From Nodosilinea sp. WJT8-NPBG4 (GTDB lineage Bacteria > Cyanobacteriota > Cyanobacteriia > Phormidesmidales > Phormidesmidaceae): DNA of 64,000 nt. This document shows positions 17,851 to 26,685 of this stretch, piece after piece. The notes under the pieces are model-generated. The model was not told where the DNA came from. It worked only from the letters and a program-made list of their open reading frames with translations, and ran no database searches. Numbering within the stretch: position 1 is the stretch's first letter; each line of letters opens with the position of its first letter. The position numbers and the translations under genes were made by a program. The stretch covers positions 34,147 through 98,146 of the forward strand of contig JAHHHQ010000054.1 in the NCBI GenBank assembly GCA_019359285.1, in the 5' to 3' direction.

Positions 17851-18783
17851 TTACCCCACCGGCTCCACCTGAATCTCACCCAGCCGTTGGGCCAGATAGG
17901 CAGCGGCCGTGATTGGGGGAAATTGAGGCATTCCCCCGGTGCGATCGACCAAACTATCTACCGGGGTCAGGTCAATTTCGGGACGGGGATGCACAAAAAA
18001 CGGCATTGATAGGCGGGCCTGGTTGCTAGGCTGGGGATTGACCACTCGATGGGTAGTGCTCCTAAACAGCCCGTTGGTAAGGTTTTGCAGCATGTCACCG
18101 GTATCTACCACGATCTGGCCAGGGGTCGTTTTGACGGGCAGCCACTGCCCATCCTGGGTGAGAATTTCAAGCCCAGGGGCGGTAGCCTCGCAGAGCAGAG
18201 TAATGAGATTGATATCTTCGTGGGCGGCTGCCCGCAGACTACCGGCGGCTGGCTGGCCCACGGGCGGGTAGTGGGCCAGGCGCAGCACTGTGTTGCCACC
18301 GCTGGCCATGGCCACCAGCCAGTCGCTAGGCTGACCTAGATAGTCGCTACAGGCCGCTAGCAGCACTTCCGCACAGGCCATAAGCTGCTCGTATAGGCGG
18401 GTCATCACCGGACGAAAGGAGGGCACCTCCTGGGGCCAGGGCGAATCGGTGGCTGTGAGGCTGTGGCGATTGACGTGCCAAAATTCCTTGAGATCGGGTA
18501 GGGTGTGGCCCTTAGCCTGCTCACTGCCAAAACTCGAAAATCCTACCTCACCCTGATACTCGGGTAGGGAGTACTGAGTTTTAGCGGCATCCGGTAGGGC
18601 AAAGAACTCAGTAGCCACTTGATAGGCTCGCCGCACCACCTCTGGCGAAACCGGGTGGGGTTCCAAAATAAAAAAGCCAACGTCTTCTAGGGCCTGGCCC
18701 AGGGTTGCGATCGCCCGCTGTCGTACCGCCGTAGGGCCGATTAAATCTGCGTAAGACACCACAGGAATGGGCGGCCGGGTCAT
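17851..18783 (-). CDS. 2-oxoglutarate/Fe(II)-dependent oxygenase, IPNS-like
   Basis: 310 residues with the isopenicillin-N-synthase-like architecture. An N-terminal DIOX_N domain (IPVVSYADLIG...LEDVGFFIL) is followed by the catalytic jelly roll. The iron ligands are His188 and Asp190 in AAHEDINLITLL and His245 in RSTTHRVVNP, and the 2-oxoglutarate anchor is Arg257-x-Ser259 in ARLSMPFF. All are present, so it should be active. The substrate is unknown; family members act on amino acids, flavonoids, gibberellins and peptides. It stands alone, divergent from the parvulin-like gene across 211 bp. Confidence 0.9.
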   Translation of the reverse strand: MTRPPIPVVSYADLIGPTAVRQRAIATLGQALEDVGFFILEPHPVSPEVVRRAYQVATEFFALPDAAKTQYSLPEYQGEVGFSSFGSEQAKGHTLPDLKEFWHVNRHSLTATDSPWPQEVPSFRPVMTRLYEQLMACAEVLLAACSDYLGQPSDWLVAMASGGNTVLRLAHYPPVGQPAAGSLRAAAHEDINLITLLCEATAPGLEILTQDGQWLPVKTTPGQIVVDTGDMLQNLTNGLFRSTTHRVVNPQPSNQARLSMPFFVHPRPEIDLTPVDSLVDRTGGMPQFPPITAAAYLAQRLGEIQVEPVG

Positions 18784-18994
18784 GGTGTGATCCTTGGAGA
18801 GGATAAAATAGGTTGGCTGGATTGTAGCAGCCTAGTCAAGGGTCAATAGCTCGCCGAAGTGGCTGTTTCTGAGCGAGTGAGCGCCAGCGCATAGCGACCC
18901 TAAATTTGGCAAACTCGGTGGTTCAGCGGTTTAATCACCGAGACACCCAAGCATAATGCGATAAGGTTGGGCTACATGGCTTGCTAACGCTTTA

Positions 18995-19786
18995 TTGTCT
19001 GTGAACACTCCTGCTAACCAAGAGCCCAGTCTAATGCTGCACATCGGCGACCAAGTGTTGACTGCCGCCGATGTTGTACCCCGGCTACAGCGCTATGGCA
19101 TGTTGCCCGCCCTGATCAAAGAACTGGTGATTGACCAGGCGATCGCCGCGATCGGCCTCACCCCAGAACAGAGCGCTCAAGCCCTAAACCAGTTTTTGCA
19201 GGCCAATCAGGTAACGACCCCCGAGCAGCAGCAGGGGTTTTTAGCCCAGCGGGGGCTGACCGAAGGCGATCTTTCGGCGCTAGCTCAGCGAACTCAAAAG
19301 CTTCAGCAGTATAAGCTCGACACCTGGGGACACCAGGTCGAGTCCCACTTTTTGCAGCGCAAGGGCCACCTCGATCGGGTTCTCTACTCTTTGATTCGCA
19401 CCCGCGATGGGGGCCTGGCCCAAGAGCTTTACTTTCGCATCAAAGACGACGGCCAACCTTTAGCCGACCTAGCCCGCCAGTATTCCGAAGGGCAAGAGGC
19501 CCAAACCGGAGGCCTGATCGGCCCCGTAGAGCTATCGGTACCCCACCCGGCCCTCGCCCGGATTCTCTCCATCAGCCAACCCGAACAGCTCTGGCCTCCA
19601 ACTCGCGTCGGCGAATGGTTTGTGGTGGTGCGCCTGGAAAAGTTTTTGCCGGCCCGCCTGGATGACGCCACTCGCCAACGTCTGATCGACGAGCTGTTTA
19701 ACACCTGGCTAGCTGAGCAAGTACAGCGGGAGCTTCAGGCTAATGCCATTTCAGGAGTGAACTCTCTGCCGACAAAAAACAACTAG
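18995..19786 (+). CDS. Parvulin-type (PpiC) peptidyl-prolyl isomerase homologue
   Basis: 263 residues if the TTG at 18995 is used. GTG 19001 and ATG 19034 (MLHIGDQVL) are alternatives, and no ribosome binding site decides among them. The N-terminal half is a SurA/PpiC-like helical region (IKELVIDQAIAAIGLTPEQ). The C-terminal half has parvulin motifs (LADLARQYSEGQEAQTGGLIGPV, GEWFVVVRLEKFLPARLDD). I see no signal peptide or lipobox. In cyanobacteria this family often sits beside secretion genes. Here the next gene, 135 nt downstream, is a polysaccharide export protein. Confidence 0.82.
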   Translation: MSVNTPANQEPSLMLHIGDQVLTAADVVPRLQRYGMLPALIKELVIDQAIAAIGLTPEQSAQALNQFLQANQVTTPEQQQGFLAQRGLTEGDLSALAQRTQKLQQYKLDTWGHQVESHFLQRKGHLDRVLYSLIRTRDGGLAQELYFRIKDDGQPLADLARQYSEGQEAQTGGLIGPVELSVPHPALARILSISQPEQLWPPTRVGEWFVVVRLEKFLPARLDDATRQRLIDELFNTWLAEQVQRELQANAISGVNSLPTKNN

Positions 19787-19921
19787 CTCGGCCTATCTTT
19801 CCCTAGCGAAGGTAAACCTTTGCGAACTACGGAGGGCAAATCTAGGCCGATCGCCCATCATGAACTCGTGGTGCACCCGTAACATTTTGATACGATATGT
19901 CCGGACAGCCCAAGGAGGTCA

Positions 19922-21061
19922 ATGATGGCCCGCTTTCAACCGATGGACTGGGGAATGGGGGTGCTAATGGTCGCCACCACCTTCAGTGGTTTAGCTGGTA
20001 GAGCCTTGGCAGAAACCCTGCCCTTAAACAATCCGGCAGAGCCTGAAGAGGCTACTCCGTTAACTATTCAAAGGCCGCAACCTGGATTAGGCACAGCTGA
20101 GGAAAGTTTTCCTGAGGCCTATGTGCTGGGACCGGGCGATCGCATTCGCATCGATATTTTTAACATCCCAGAGTTTAGTGGCCCCGAAAACGGCATTCAC
20201 GAGGTGCTGGTCGATGGCACCCTGTCTCTCCCTATGGCTGGGGTAGTAGCTGTGCAAGGGCTAACCCTAGCCGAAACCCAAGCGGCCCTAGTCGCCAGCT
20301 ATGCCCCGTTGCTGACCCGTCCGCCCCAGCTCACCGTTACGCTGCTGTCGGCCCGCCCGGTGCGGGTAGTGGTAGCTGGCGAAGTCAACCGCCCCGGCAC
20401 CTACACCATTGAGCTAGAGGCCGAGGCCAGCGGGGGCAGCGCTGGAGCCGGTCGCCAGTGGCCCACCCTTACCCAGGTGATTCAAGAAGCGGGGGGCATT
20501 ACCCAGCAGGCCAACATCAAAGATATTCAGGTGCGGCGGCCCCAACTCCAGGGTGAAGCCATTCTCACCACCAGTCTGTGGGAGCTAATTCGCACCGGCG
20601 ATATTAGCCAAGACGTGCGCCTGCGCGACGGCGACACCATTGTGATTCCCAAAGCCGTAGCGATTTTGCCTGAGGAGTCAGTGGCGGTTTCTAGCGCCAA
20701 TTTTTCTCCTGAGGAAATACCGGTGCAGGTAGTGGGTGAAGTGGCGCGCCCCGGCGGGGTGACGCTGCCCGCCAACGCTACCCTAAATCAGGCCATTCTG
20801 GCCGCAGGTGGGTTTCAGCGTAGTCGGGCCCGGAACTCTACGGTAGAGTTAGTCCGGCTCAACCCCGACGGTAGTGTTGACCAACGCACCGTGAATGTCG
20901 ATCTATCCGCGGCTGCTAACGACACCACTAACCCAATCTTGCGCCCCAACGACGTAGTGATTGTGGACCGCAACATCGCCGCCGCCGCCGGCGACACCCT
21001 AGGACTCTTTCTGAGTCCTTTTACGTCTCTGACTACTGTCTTGAGGCTGCTGGGGTTTTAA
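19922..21061 (+). CDS. Outer-membrane polysaccharide export protein (Wza/OPX-like, SLBB)
   Basis: 379 residues starting at ATG 19922, preceded by AAGGAGG (19911-19917). A hydrophobic N-terminus with a probable cleavage after GRALA (residue 30) targets it out of the cytoplasm. There is no lipobox Cys of the E. coli Wza kind. The Poly_export domain begins near residue 65 (AYVLGPGDRIRIDIFNIPEF). Two SLBB-type repeats follow (RVVVAGEVNRPGTYTIE and PVQVVGEVARPGGVTLPANATLNQAILAAGG). It should form the periplasmic/outer-membrane channel for an exopolysaccharide and work with the Wzc-like kinase 132 nt downstream. Confidence 0.92.
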   Translation: MMARFQPMDWGMGVLMVATTFSGLAGRALAETLPLNNPAEPEEATPLTIQRPQPGLGTAEESFPEAYVLGPGDRIRIDIFNIPEFSGPENGIHEVLVDGTLSLPMAGVVAVQGLTLAETQAALVASYAPLLTRPPQLTVTLLSARPVRVVVAGEVNRPGTYTIELEAEASGGSAGAGRQWPTLTQVIQEAGGITQQANIKDIQVRRPQLQGEAILTTSLWELIRTGDISQDVRLRDGDTIVIPKAVAILPEESVAVSSANFSPEEIPVQVVGEVARPGGVTLPANATLNQAILAAGGFQRSRARNSTVELVRLNPDGSVDQRTVNVDLSAAANDTTNPILRPNDVVIVDRNIAAAAGDTLGLFLSPFTSLTTVLRLLGF

Positions 21062-21193
21062 CCCCGCGCCTCAAATACAATCTCACCCCCAAAAAACTTG
21101 TGATCCAGGTTCAAATAGGTCTGAATCCAGGTCAGTTTTTGAGTTTTGAGCTATAAGTTAACGAACTCTTGGGAGTATTCCCAAATAGCCCCT

Positions 21194-23479
21194 ATGCCTT
21201 TTCCCCCCTCCTCCACCTATGAGACCAACGGTCATGGCCATGCCAAACCTGGTTTTATGACTGTTATGGCGCCGCCATCCCTAGTGGATCAGAAAGATGA
21301 GGTAGACTTCAGTCGGCTCGTAGGGGTATTTAGGCGTCGAGCGGGCATATTCCTTGGTGTGGCGGCTCTCTCCTTGGCGGGGTTCACCCTTTGGCACCTC
21401 AGCCGTCCGCCGGCCTACAGCGGTAGCGCTAGCCTGCTGGTGGAGCCCGTTACCGCCGTTAATACTCCAAGCTTGGATACAGTTACCGGAGTCCCAAGCC
21501 CATCAGTCTCTACTAGCCTCGATTACACGAGCCAAATTCGAGTGCTGCGCGGCCCGGCGGTGATCAATCCCATCTTGGCCAAGATTCAGCAGCGCTACCC
21601 CGACATTACCTACAACTCCCTACTCAACAGCCTGAACATTCTCCAGGAAGGCGATTCCAAGGTGCTGCGCATTAGCTACAGTAACGCTGACCCAGCGGTA
21701 GTGGCGTTTGTGCTCAACCAGGTAGTTGAAGGTTTTGTCAACTACAGCGTGCAAGACCGTCAGGGAGATCTGCGCCGAGGTCTAACATTTCTAGATGAAC
21801 AGCTGCAAGAAAAATGGCAAGAAGTTGCGGCTATTGAAGGGGAACTCAGCGAGTTTCAAAAGCGCTATGACCTGGTCGATGTCAACGCCACTAGCGAAAG
21901 CGTTACTCAACGGCTCAACCAAATGCTAGCTGACCAAGAGCAGCTGCGGGTGCAGCTTACCTCCCTAGACCCTCTCTACGAAAATCTGCGGGAGCAGGTA
22001 GGCTTCGACCCCAATACCGCCATTCGGGTAGCAAACCTCAACGAGTCACCAACCTATCAGGCGCTGTTGGGAGATTTGCGTGAGATCGAGCAGACCATTG
22101 CTACCGAGTCAGCCCGGTTTCAGGCCGACACCCCCATGATTGAAGCGCTGACAGACGAGCGGCAGAAGCTTTTACCGCTGCTAGAGGCGGAAGCCCAGCG
22201 CCTAGTGGGGTCGGCAGTAGAAGCCGAAACCCTAGGCTACCAAGGATCGGTAAGCCAAGAGCTGATGCAGCAGCTGGTCGATACTGCCAACCAGATGCAG
22301 GTATTGCAAACCCAGGATCAAGCGATTGGCCAGGCTGTGCAGCAGCTGCGGGCAGAGATTCAGCGGCTGGCAGATCTCTCTCGGTCGTACCAGCAAATCA
22401 GTCGCGAGCTGACCGTTGCGGAGACTAGCCTCGATCAGCTTTTGGCGAGTCGGCAAGATCTGCGGTTTCAAATGGCGCGGCAGGCGTCACCGTGGGAGCT
22501 GATTTCGCCCTTGAACGAGACGAGCATTGCTGAAACCAGCAATCTACCCCGCAAACTGCTGCTCGGCACGGTGCTGAGCCTGCTGCTGGGAGGACTTGCG
22601 GCATTGCTGCGCGATCGCCTTGACCAAGCCTTTCACAGCGCCGACGAACTGGTCAAAGCAACTCAGCTGCCCAACCTAGCTGGGGTACCCAACGCCCCAG
22701 CGCTGCAAAAGCAGCCCCTGCTGATGGTGCCCAACCTATCTGCCACCATGGCCGATGTGCTCACCCAAAACCAAAGTCCCGACAAGTTATACAGCTCCTT
22801 CAGCTTTGCCGAGGCCTTTTACTCGCTAGAGGCCAACCTGCGCATGCTCAGCTCTGATACCCCCGTACAGGTGGTAGCGCTGACCTCCTCAAAGCCTGGC
22901 GAGGGTAAGTCAACCATGTGTGCCCACCTGGCCATTGCCGCCGCCAACATGGGCCGCCGAGTGCTATTGATTGATGGCGATCTGCGCAAGCCCAGTCAGC
23001 ACCTGATTTTTGGCTACCCAAACCGCCAAGGGCTGAGCGATCTGATTACTCAACCGCTTGATGACCCTATGGACCTCGTTCAGGTGATACCAGGCAATCC
23101 CAACTTGCACTTGCTAACGGCGGGGGCGCGACCCCCCGCCCCTGGCCGCCTGCTATCGTCGCGCAAAATGCAGCAAATTACTGAGCAGTATCGCCGCCAC
23201 TTTGACCTGATGATTTTTGATACCCCACCCCTAGCGGGTGGCATGGTCGACGCGAAGCTAGCCGCAGCCCATGCTGATGGGCTACTGCTAGTGGTGCGCC
23301 TCAACCGGTCTGAGCAAACAGAGATTCAGCGGGTGCTGGCTGACCTGGGCAACACAGTCCAGGCTCCGCTGCTGGGTCTGGTTGTCAACGGCGTACCCCA
23401 CAGCCGTCAGAGTGGCTACGACTATTACTACGGCTACTACGGTCGCCCTAGAGTGGCCGCAGGGATCAATGACGGTTAG
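21194..23479 (+). CDS. Wzc-like polysaccharide co-polymerase / BY-kinase
   Basis: 761 residues from ATG 21194; a TTG 16 codons earlier is the outer limit of the frame. A Wzz-type domain has a first membrane helix at about residues 50-68, a long periplasmic coiled coil (repeated Gln/Glu-rich helices around 200-430) and a second helix near 453-472. The cytoplasmic tyrosine kinase follows, with Walker A KPGEGKST (~566), Walker A' LLIDGDLRKPS (~590) and Walker B LMIFDTPP (~671). The C-terminus carries a tyrosine cluster (YDYYYGYYG), the autophosphorylation site that sets chain length in BY-kinases. The kinase domain is fused, as in Proteobacteria. It partners the OPX protein upstream. Confidence 0.93.
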   Translation: MPFPPSSTYETNGHGHAKPGFMTVMAPPSLVDQKDEVDFSRLVGVFRRRAGIFLGVAALSLAGFTLWHLSRPPAYSGSASLLVEPVTAVNTPSLDTVTGVPSPSVSTSLDYTSQIRVLRGPAVINPILAKIQQRYPDITYNSLLNSLNILQEGDSKVLRISYSNADPAVVAFVLNQVVEGFVNYSVQDRQGDLRRGLTFLDEQLQEKWQEVAAIEGELSEFQKRYDLVDVNATSESVTQRLNQMLADQEQLRVQLTSLDPLYENLREQVGFDPNTAIRVANLNESPTYQALLGDLREIEQTIATESARFQADTPMIEALTDERQKLLPLLEAEAQRLVGSAVEAETLGYQGSVSQELMQQLVDTANQMQVLQTQDQAIGQAVQQLRAEIQRLADLSRSYQQISRELTVAETSLDQLLASRQDLRFQMARQASPWELISPLNETSIAETSNLPRKLLLGTVLSLLLGGLAALLRDRLDQAFHSADELVKATQLPNLAGVPNAPALQKQPLLMVPNLSATMADVLTQNQSPDKLYSSFSFAEAFYSLEANLRMLSSDTPVQVVALTSSKPGEGKSTMCAHLAIAAANMGRRVLLIDGDLRKPSQHLIFGYPNRQGLSDLITQPLDDPMDLVQVIPGNPNLHLLTAGARPPAPGRLLSSRKMQQITEQYRRHFDLMIFDTPPLAGGMVDAKLAAAHADGLLLVVRLNRSEQTEIQRVLADLGNTVQAPLLGLVVNGVPHSRQSGYDYYYGYYGRPRVAAGINDG

Positions 23480-23543
23480 TCGGTGGTTGCCCTGTTAGTA
23501 GGCAGGTGTAGCGATAACAAAGGGATGTGAGGAGCAATAGGGA

Positions 23544-25607
23544 ATGAAGCGCAAATCAAGACCACTGATTACTGGCGGACTATTGGGACTAGCTGGGCTG
23601 GGGCTACTGCCATCACAGGCTGAAGCCACCCCTGACAATTTAGCTGTAGCCCCTGATCCCAGTCTGGGCACAGCTCTGGCTGTAGATCCGCACCCGGTGG
23701 TGGAGCCCGAACCGTCGGCCCAAACCACCGAGCCCCAGATCGACGAGCAGGGAACGCCCCAACCCGCCTGGACTCCAGATGGGTATCACCCCATTGTGGC
23801 CGCGGCGGCGACTGCTGCTAAGCAACCAGCGCTAGCAGCGGCGGTCGTCATCCCTCAGCCAGAGCTATCGGCTTCAGCCACTGCCACCGTAGAAAGCAGG
23901 GTTGCCGAGATCTCAGAGCCTACCCTCATAACCGCCCCAGAGGTGTTGCCAGAGGCTGCCGCGATCGCCCCTGCTGCCGCACCGAACCCGGCCTCGGCGA
24001 TCCCAGCACCCTCTGCCAATACCTTGGCAGATCTGCCAGTAGACCCTGAGCCTGCGCCAGAGGTGACTCAAGCTGAAATGCCAGAGGCCGTAGACAGTGA
24101 CCAGGCTGCGATCGCCCGCCCTCCCATCGGCACGTCTGCTACTTCGGTAGTTGCTGAGAACGTTGCTGACAGCACCGAGGCAGCGCCAACCGTTACTCCA
24201 GCTGAAACCTTGGCTGAAATTAGCGCCAAGCCCATAGCCAGCAAGCAAGCCCAGGCCCTTCAGCTACCTAGGGTAGAAGCCCGCTCCGCGATCCCCACAG
24301 CGGTAGAGCGTTTGGCCGCCACCTCAACGCCGATCGCCCCCCATTCTGCCCCAGGGAACACCCTTGACCGCCCTGCCTCTGAGGCAGCGACATCCGCCTC
24401 TAGTACTGCGTCGCGCCGGGCCCCTGATGTGGCAGACCTGCGATCGCGGTCAACGGCGGTTCAAACGTTGCTGCGCGGCCTGCGCACCGCCTATGGCTTA
24501 GAAATCGAGGGTACCCCTGCCCGCCAAGTCTCCCAGACTGAAACCGCGAGCCGGGGGCCACAGCTGCCGCCGCTGCGCTCGCAAGCTAACCGTATCGCTC
24601 CGGCTGAAAACACCACCGCTAATCAAATTCCCGTAGCTGCCCCGCTGCCTTCCCCATCGATAGCTCGCCAAACCGCTGGGCGAGAGCCGCAGTTACCGTC
24701 ATTTGCCGGCCAGAGCCCCAATGTCGCTCTAGCCTTGCCGTCCCCCCAGCCCACCCTATCGACTAGTCGGGCTGCCCTAACCGCGCCGCCGGTAGAGCTG
24801 TCCGCAGCCCCGCTCTCTGCCGATACGGTTCCCGTCACCACCGCTCAAGCCACGCCGTCGTCCCCCGATCCAACCCCGCTGCGGGACAATCTGCGCGTCG
24901 CACCGCTCACAACTGCCGCTGAGGCTACGCGCTCCTTTCCCCCCTCGCCCAACGCCGGCATTCCGTCAGCCTTTGGGGCCAACTGGGGTGATGTGTTTTT
25001 CAGCGCCTCGCTGGCTGGGGCCGATCGCATCCGTCCTGAGGCCGATGGTAGTCTCTCCATGGGCTTTGGGTTAGGCGACTCGCGTCGGGCCGTAGGGGTT
25101 GAGCTAGCCTACAACCTACAGAGCGTGCGACAGTTTGGTGAAAACGGCGGCTTCGACGCCAAGGTCCATCGTCAGGTCTACAGCAGCAATGAAACCCAGG
25201 TGGCCGCGGCCGTGGGGCTAAACAATTTCGCGTCCTATGGCAACAATGCCGGTGGGGGTGAGTCCAGCCCCTACGGTGTGGTCACGGCGGCTCACCTGCT
25301 CCAGCCCGATCATCCCCACAACCGGTTGCCGATCACGGCCTCACTGGGGCTAGGTGGTGGTGCTTTCAGCGGTGAGCGTAGCGATGTAGGCGTCTTTGCC
25401 GGCGTTGGGCTCCAGGTACATCCACAGTTTTCTATCAATACTGCCTGGAGTGGTGTGGGTGTAAATGTGGGAGCTTCCATTGTGCCCGTGACCACGCTGC
25501 CCCTTACCCTCAATCTGCTTTATGGCGATGTCGGCAACAATACGCGGGCGGGTTCCGTCGCAGTGTTAAGCATCGGCTACGGATTTAACCTCGGCCCCCG
25601 GTTCTAA
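23544..25607 (+). CDS. Unknown secreted Ala/Pro-rich protein with beta-rich C-terminus
   Basis: 687 residues. I do not recognise the family. A signal peptide (MKRKSRPLITGG then a hydrophobic stretch) is probably cleaved after SQAEA (residue 28). Residues ~29-470 are low complexity, rich in Ala, Pro, Ser, Thr and Glu, without cysteines, as in cell-wall-spanning linkers. From about residue 470 (GANWGDVFFSASLAGADR) the sequence turns into alternating short strands with many Gly and Asn and ends GYGFNLGPRF. This terminal aromatic residue and strand pattern suggest a small outer-membrane beta-barrel or surface beta-domain. It follows the Wzc-like gene by 64 nt and has GAGG upstream of the ATG. The position points to polysaccharide export or surface anchoring. 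Confidence 0.72.
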   Translation: MKRKSRPLITGGLLGLAGLGLLPSQAEATPDNLAVAPDPSLGTALAVDPHPVVEPEPSAQTTEPQIDEQGTPQPAWTPDGYHPIVAAAATAAKQPALAAAVVIPQPELSASATATVESRVAEISEPTLITAPEVLPEAAAIAPAAAPNPASAIPAPSANTLADLPVDPEPAPEVTQAEMPEAVDSDQAAIARPPIGTSATSVVAENVADSTEAAPTVTPAETLAEISAKPIASKQAQALQLPRVEARSAIPTAVERLAATSTPIAPHSAPGNTLDRPASEAATSASSTASRRAPDVADLRSRSTAVQTLLRGLRTAYGLEIEGTPARQVSQTETASRGPQLPPLRSQANRIAPAENTTANQIPVAAPLPSPSIARQTAGREPQLPSFAGQSPNVALALPSPQPTLSTSRAALTAPPVELSAAPLSADTVPVTTAQATPSSPDPTPLRDNLRVAPLTTAAEATRSFPPSPNAGIPSAFGANWGDVFFSASLAGADRIRPEADGSLSMGFGLGDSRRAVGVELAYNLQSVRQFGENGGFDAKVHRQVYSSNETQVAAAVGLNNFASYGNNAGGGESSPYGVVTAAHLLQPDHPHNRLPITASLGLGGGAFSGERSDVGVFAGVGLQVHPQFSINTAWSGVGVNVGASIVPVTTLPLTLNLLYGDVGNNTRAGSVAVLSIGYGFNLGPRF

Positions 25608-25674
25608 GCTCCTTTCACCCTGCTACCGCTCCTTAACAACTTCAACTGCCCTTAATCCTATTCAGGAGAATCCC

Positions 25675-26685
25675 GTGGACAAACTGGCGAGCCCGCTGCG
25701 GCAAAAATGGCTCATGCTAATTCTGGTAGGCGGGAGCTTGGCGATCGCCCTGCCCGGACACAGTGGTTCGGTTCCGACTGGGCTGACTAGCGGCGTCAGC
25801 GTCGGCGGCTCAAATTTGTTGCCCATCGGGGCCTCGGCCCTATGCATTTATCAAGAGCTGAATCAAGAACTGGATCAAGAGCTGGAGCCACTCGTATGCC
25901 AGGAAGAGCGGCTGGAGTCAGCCTCTGCCAACGCCACCTTAGACCCTGTTACTGGCGATATCACCCTGACCGTCGCCGCCCAGCAGGCGCTCAACACCTC
26001 AGCCAGTCAGATTGCGCAGGGGCTCCAGGGCACTAACCCAGTCCTGGCCATTCTCCTGACCACACCCAGAGAAATTAGCTTAACCAGCCCTAGCCCTGTA
26101 GGAGCTAGCGGCCCCAGCGCGGGCGAAGATGCTGTCAAGACAGTGGATGACATGGCGGCTGCGGCGGTCGCGGCGATCGCCAACGGCGAAAGCGTCTCGC
26201 TGACTAGCAGTCAGGGAACCCTCGGGATTGCCGCCCCAACCGTTGCCCAAGCCAGCGGCAGCAGTTCTATCCTGGTCACCTCGGCGGTGCTTACGCTCCA
26301 GGGCGGCACCCCTATGGTGGCACCCCTGCGGGGCACCTTGGCGCAAATTGCCAATACTACCGGCTTCTTAGCCGCCGCCTTTGCGACTGGCCTTACCCCC
26401 AGTCAGATAGCTCCCTTCACTGAAATGGCTCTGGCCGGAGCCGATTACCGCGAGCTAGTGGCCCTGTTCAACGCGGTTAGTGGGCTCATTCCCCCCCAGC
26501 CCCAGCCTCGCTCTACGGTCATCGCCGTTGACCCCACCCTACTAGAGGAAGCTATTCAGGCCTACAACCGCATTGTTGATAGCAGCGCTCCAGAAACCTT
26601 GGCGACCTTGAGCCAAAACTCAGATTTTGTCGCCTTGGGGCGATCGCTTCAACAGCTGCGGGCAGCTATTGAAGTGGTTAGTTAG
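25675..26685 (+). CDS. Unknown secreted protein beside the export genes
   Basis: 336 residues starting at GTG 25675 with AGGAG 8 nt before it. I do not recognise the family. Residues 11-33 are hydrophobic with basic residues before them, a signal peptide or anchor. The two cysteines (CIYQEL... and PLVCQEE) are about 18 residues apart and flank a QEL-x2-QEL-x2-QEL repeat, so a disulfide-closed helix is possible. The middle is Ala/Ser/Thr-rich with strand-like stretches, and the last 60 residues look helical (LEEAIQAYNRIVDS..., LGRSLQQLRAAIEVV). It lies 67 nt after the beta-rich secreted protein, with the same GC-rich codon use, and is the last gene before the 879-bp gap. Confidence 0.68.
   Translation: MDKLASPLRQKWLMLILVGGSLAIALPGHSGSVPTGLTSGVSVGGSNLLPIGASALCIYQELNQELDQELEPLVCQEERLESASANATLDPVTGDITLTVAAQQALNTSASQIAQGLQGTNPVLAILLTTPREISLTSPSPVGASGPSAGEDAVKTVDDMAAAAVAAIANGESVSLTSSQGTLGIAAPTVAQASGSSSILVTSAVLTLQGGTPMVAPLRGTLAQIANTTGFLAAAFATGLTPSQIAPFTEMALAGADYRELVALFNAVSGLIPPQPQPRSTVIAVDPTLLEEAIQAYNRIVDSSAPETLATLSQNSDFVALGRSLQQLRAAIEVVS

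Noticed and set aside
17581..18009. Frames across the G-rich/C-rich repeat (17581-17847 minus and 17776-18009 plus)
   Set aside because: They translate the low-complexity repeat and overlap two well-supported genes.
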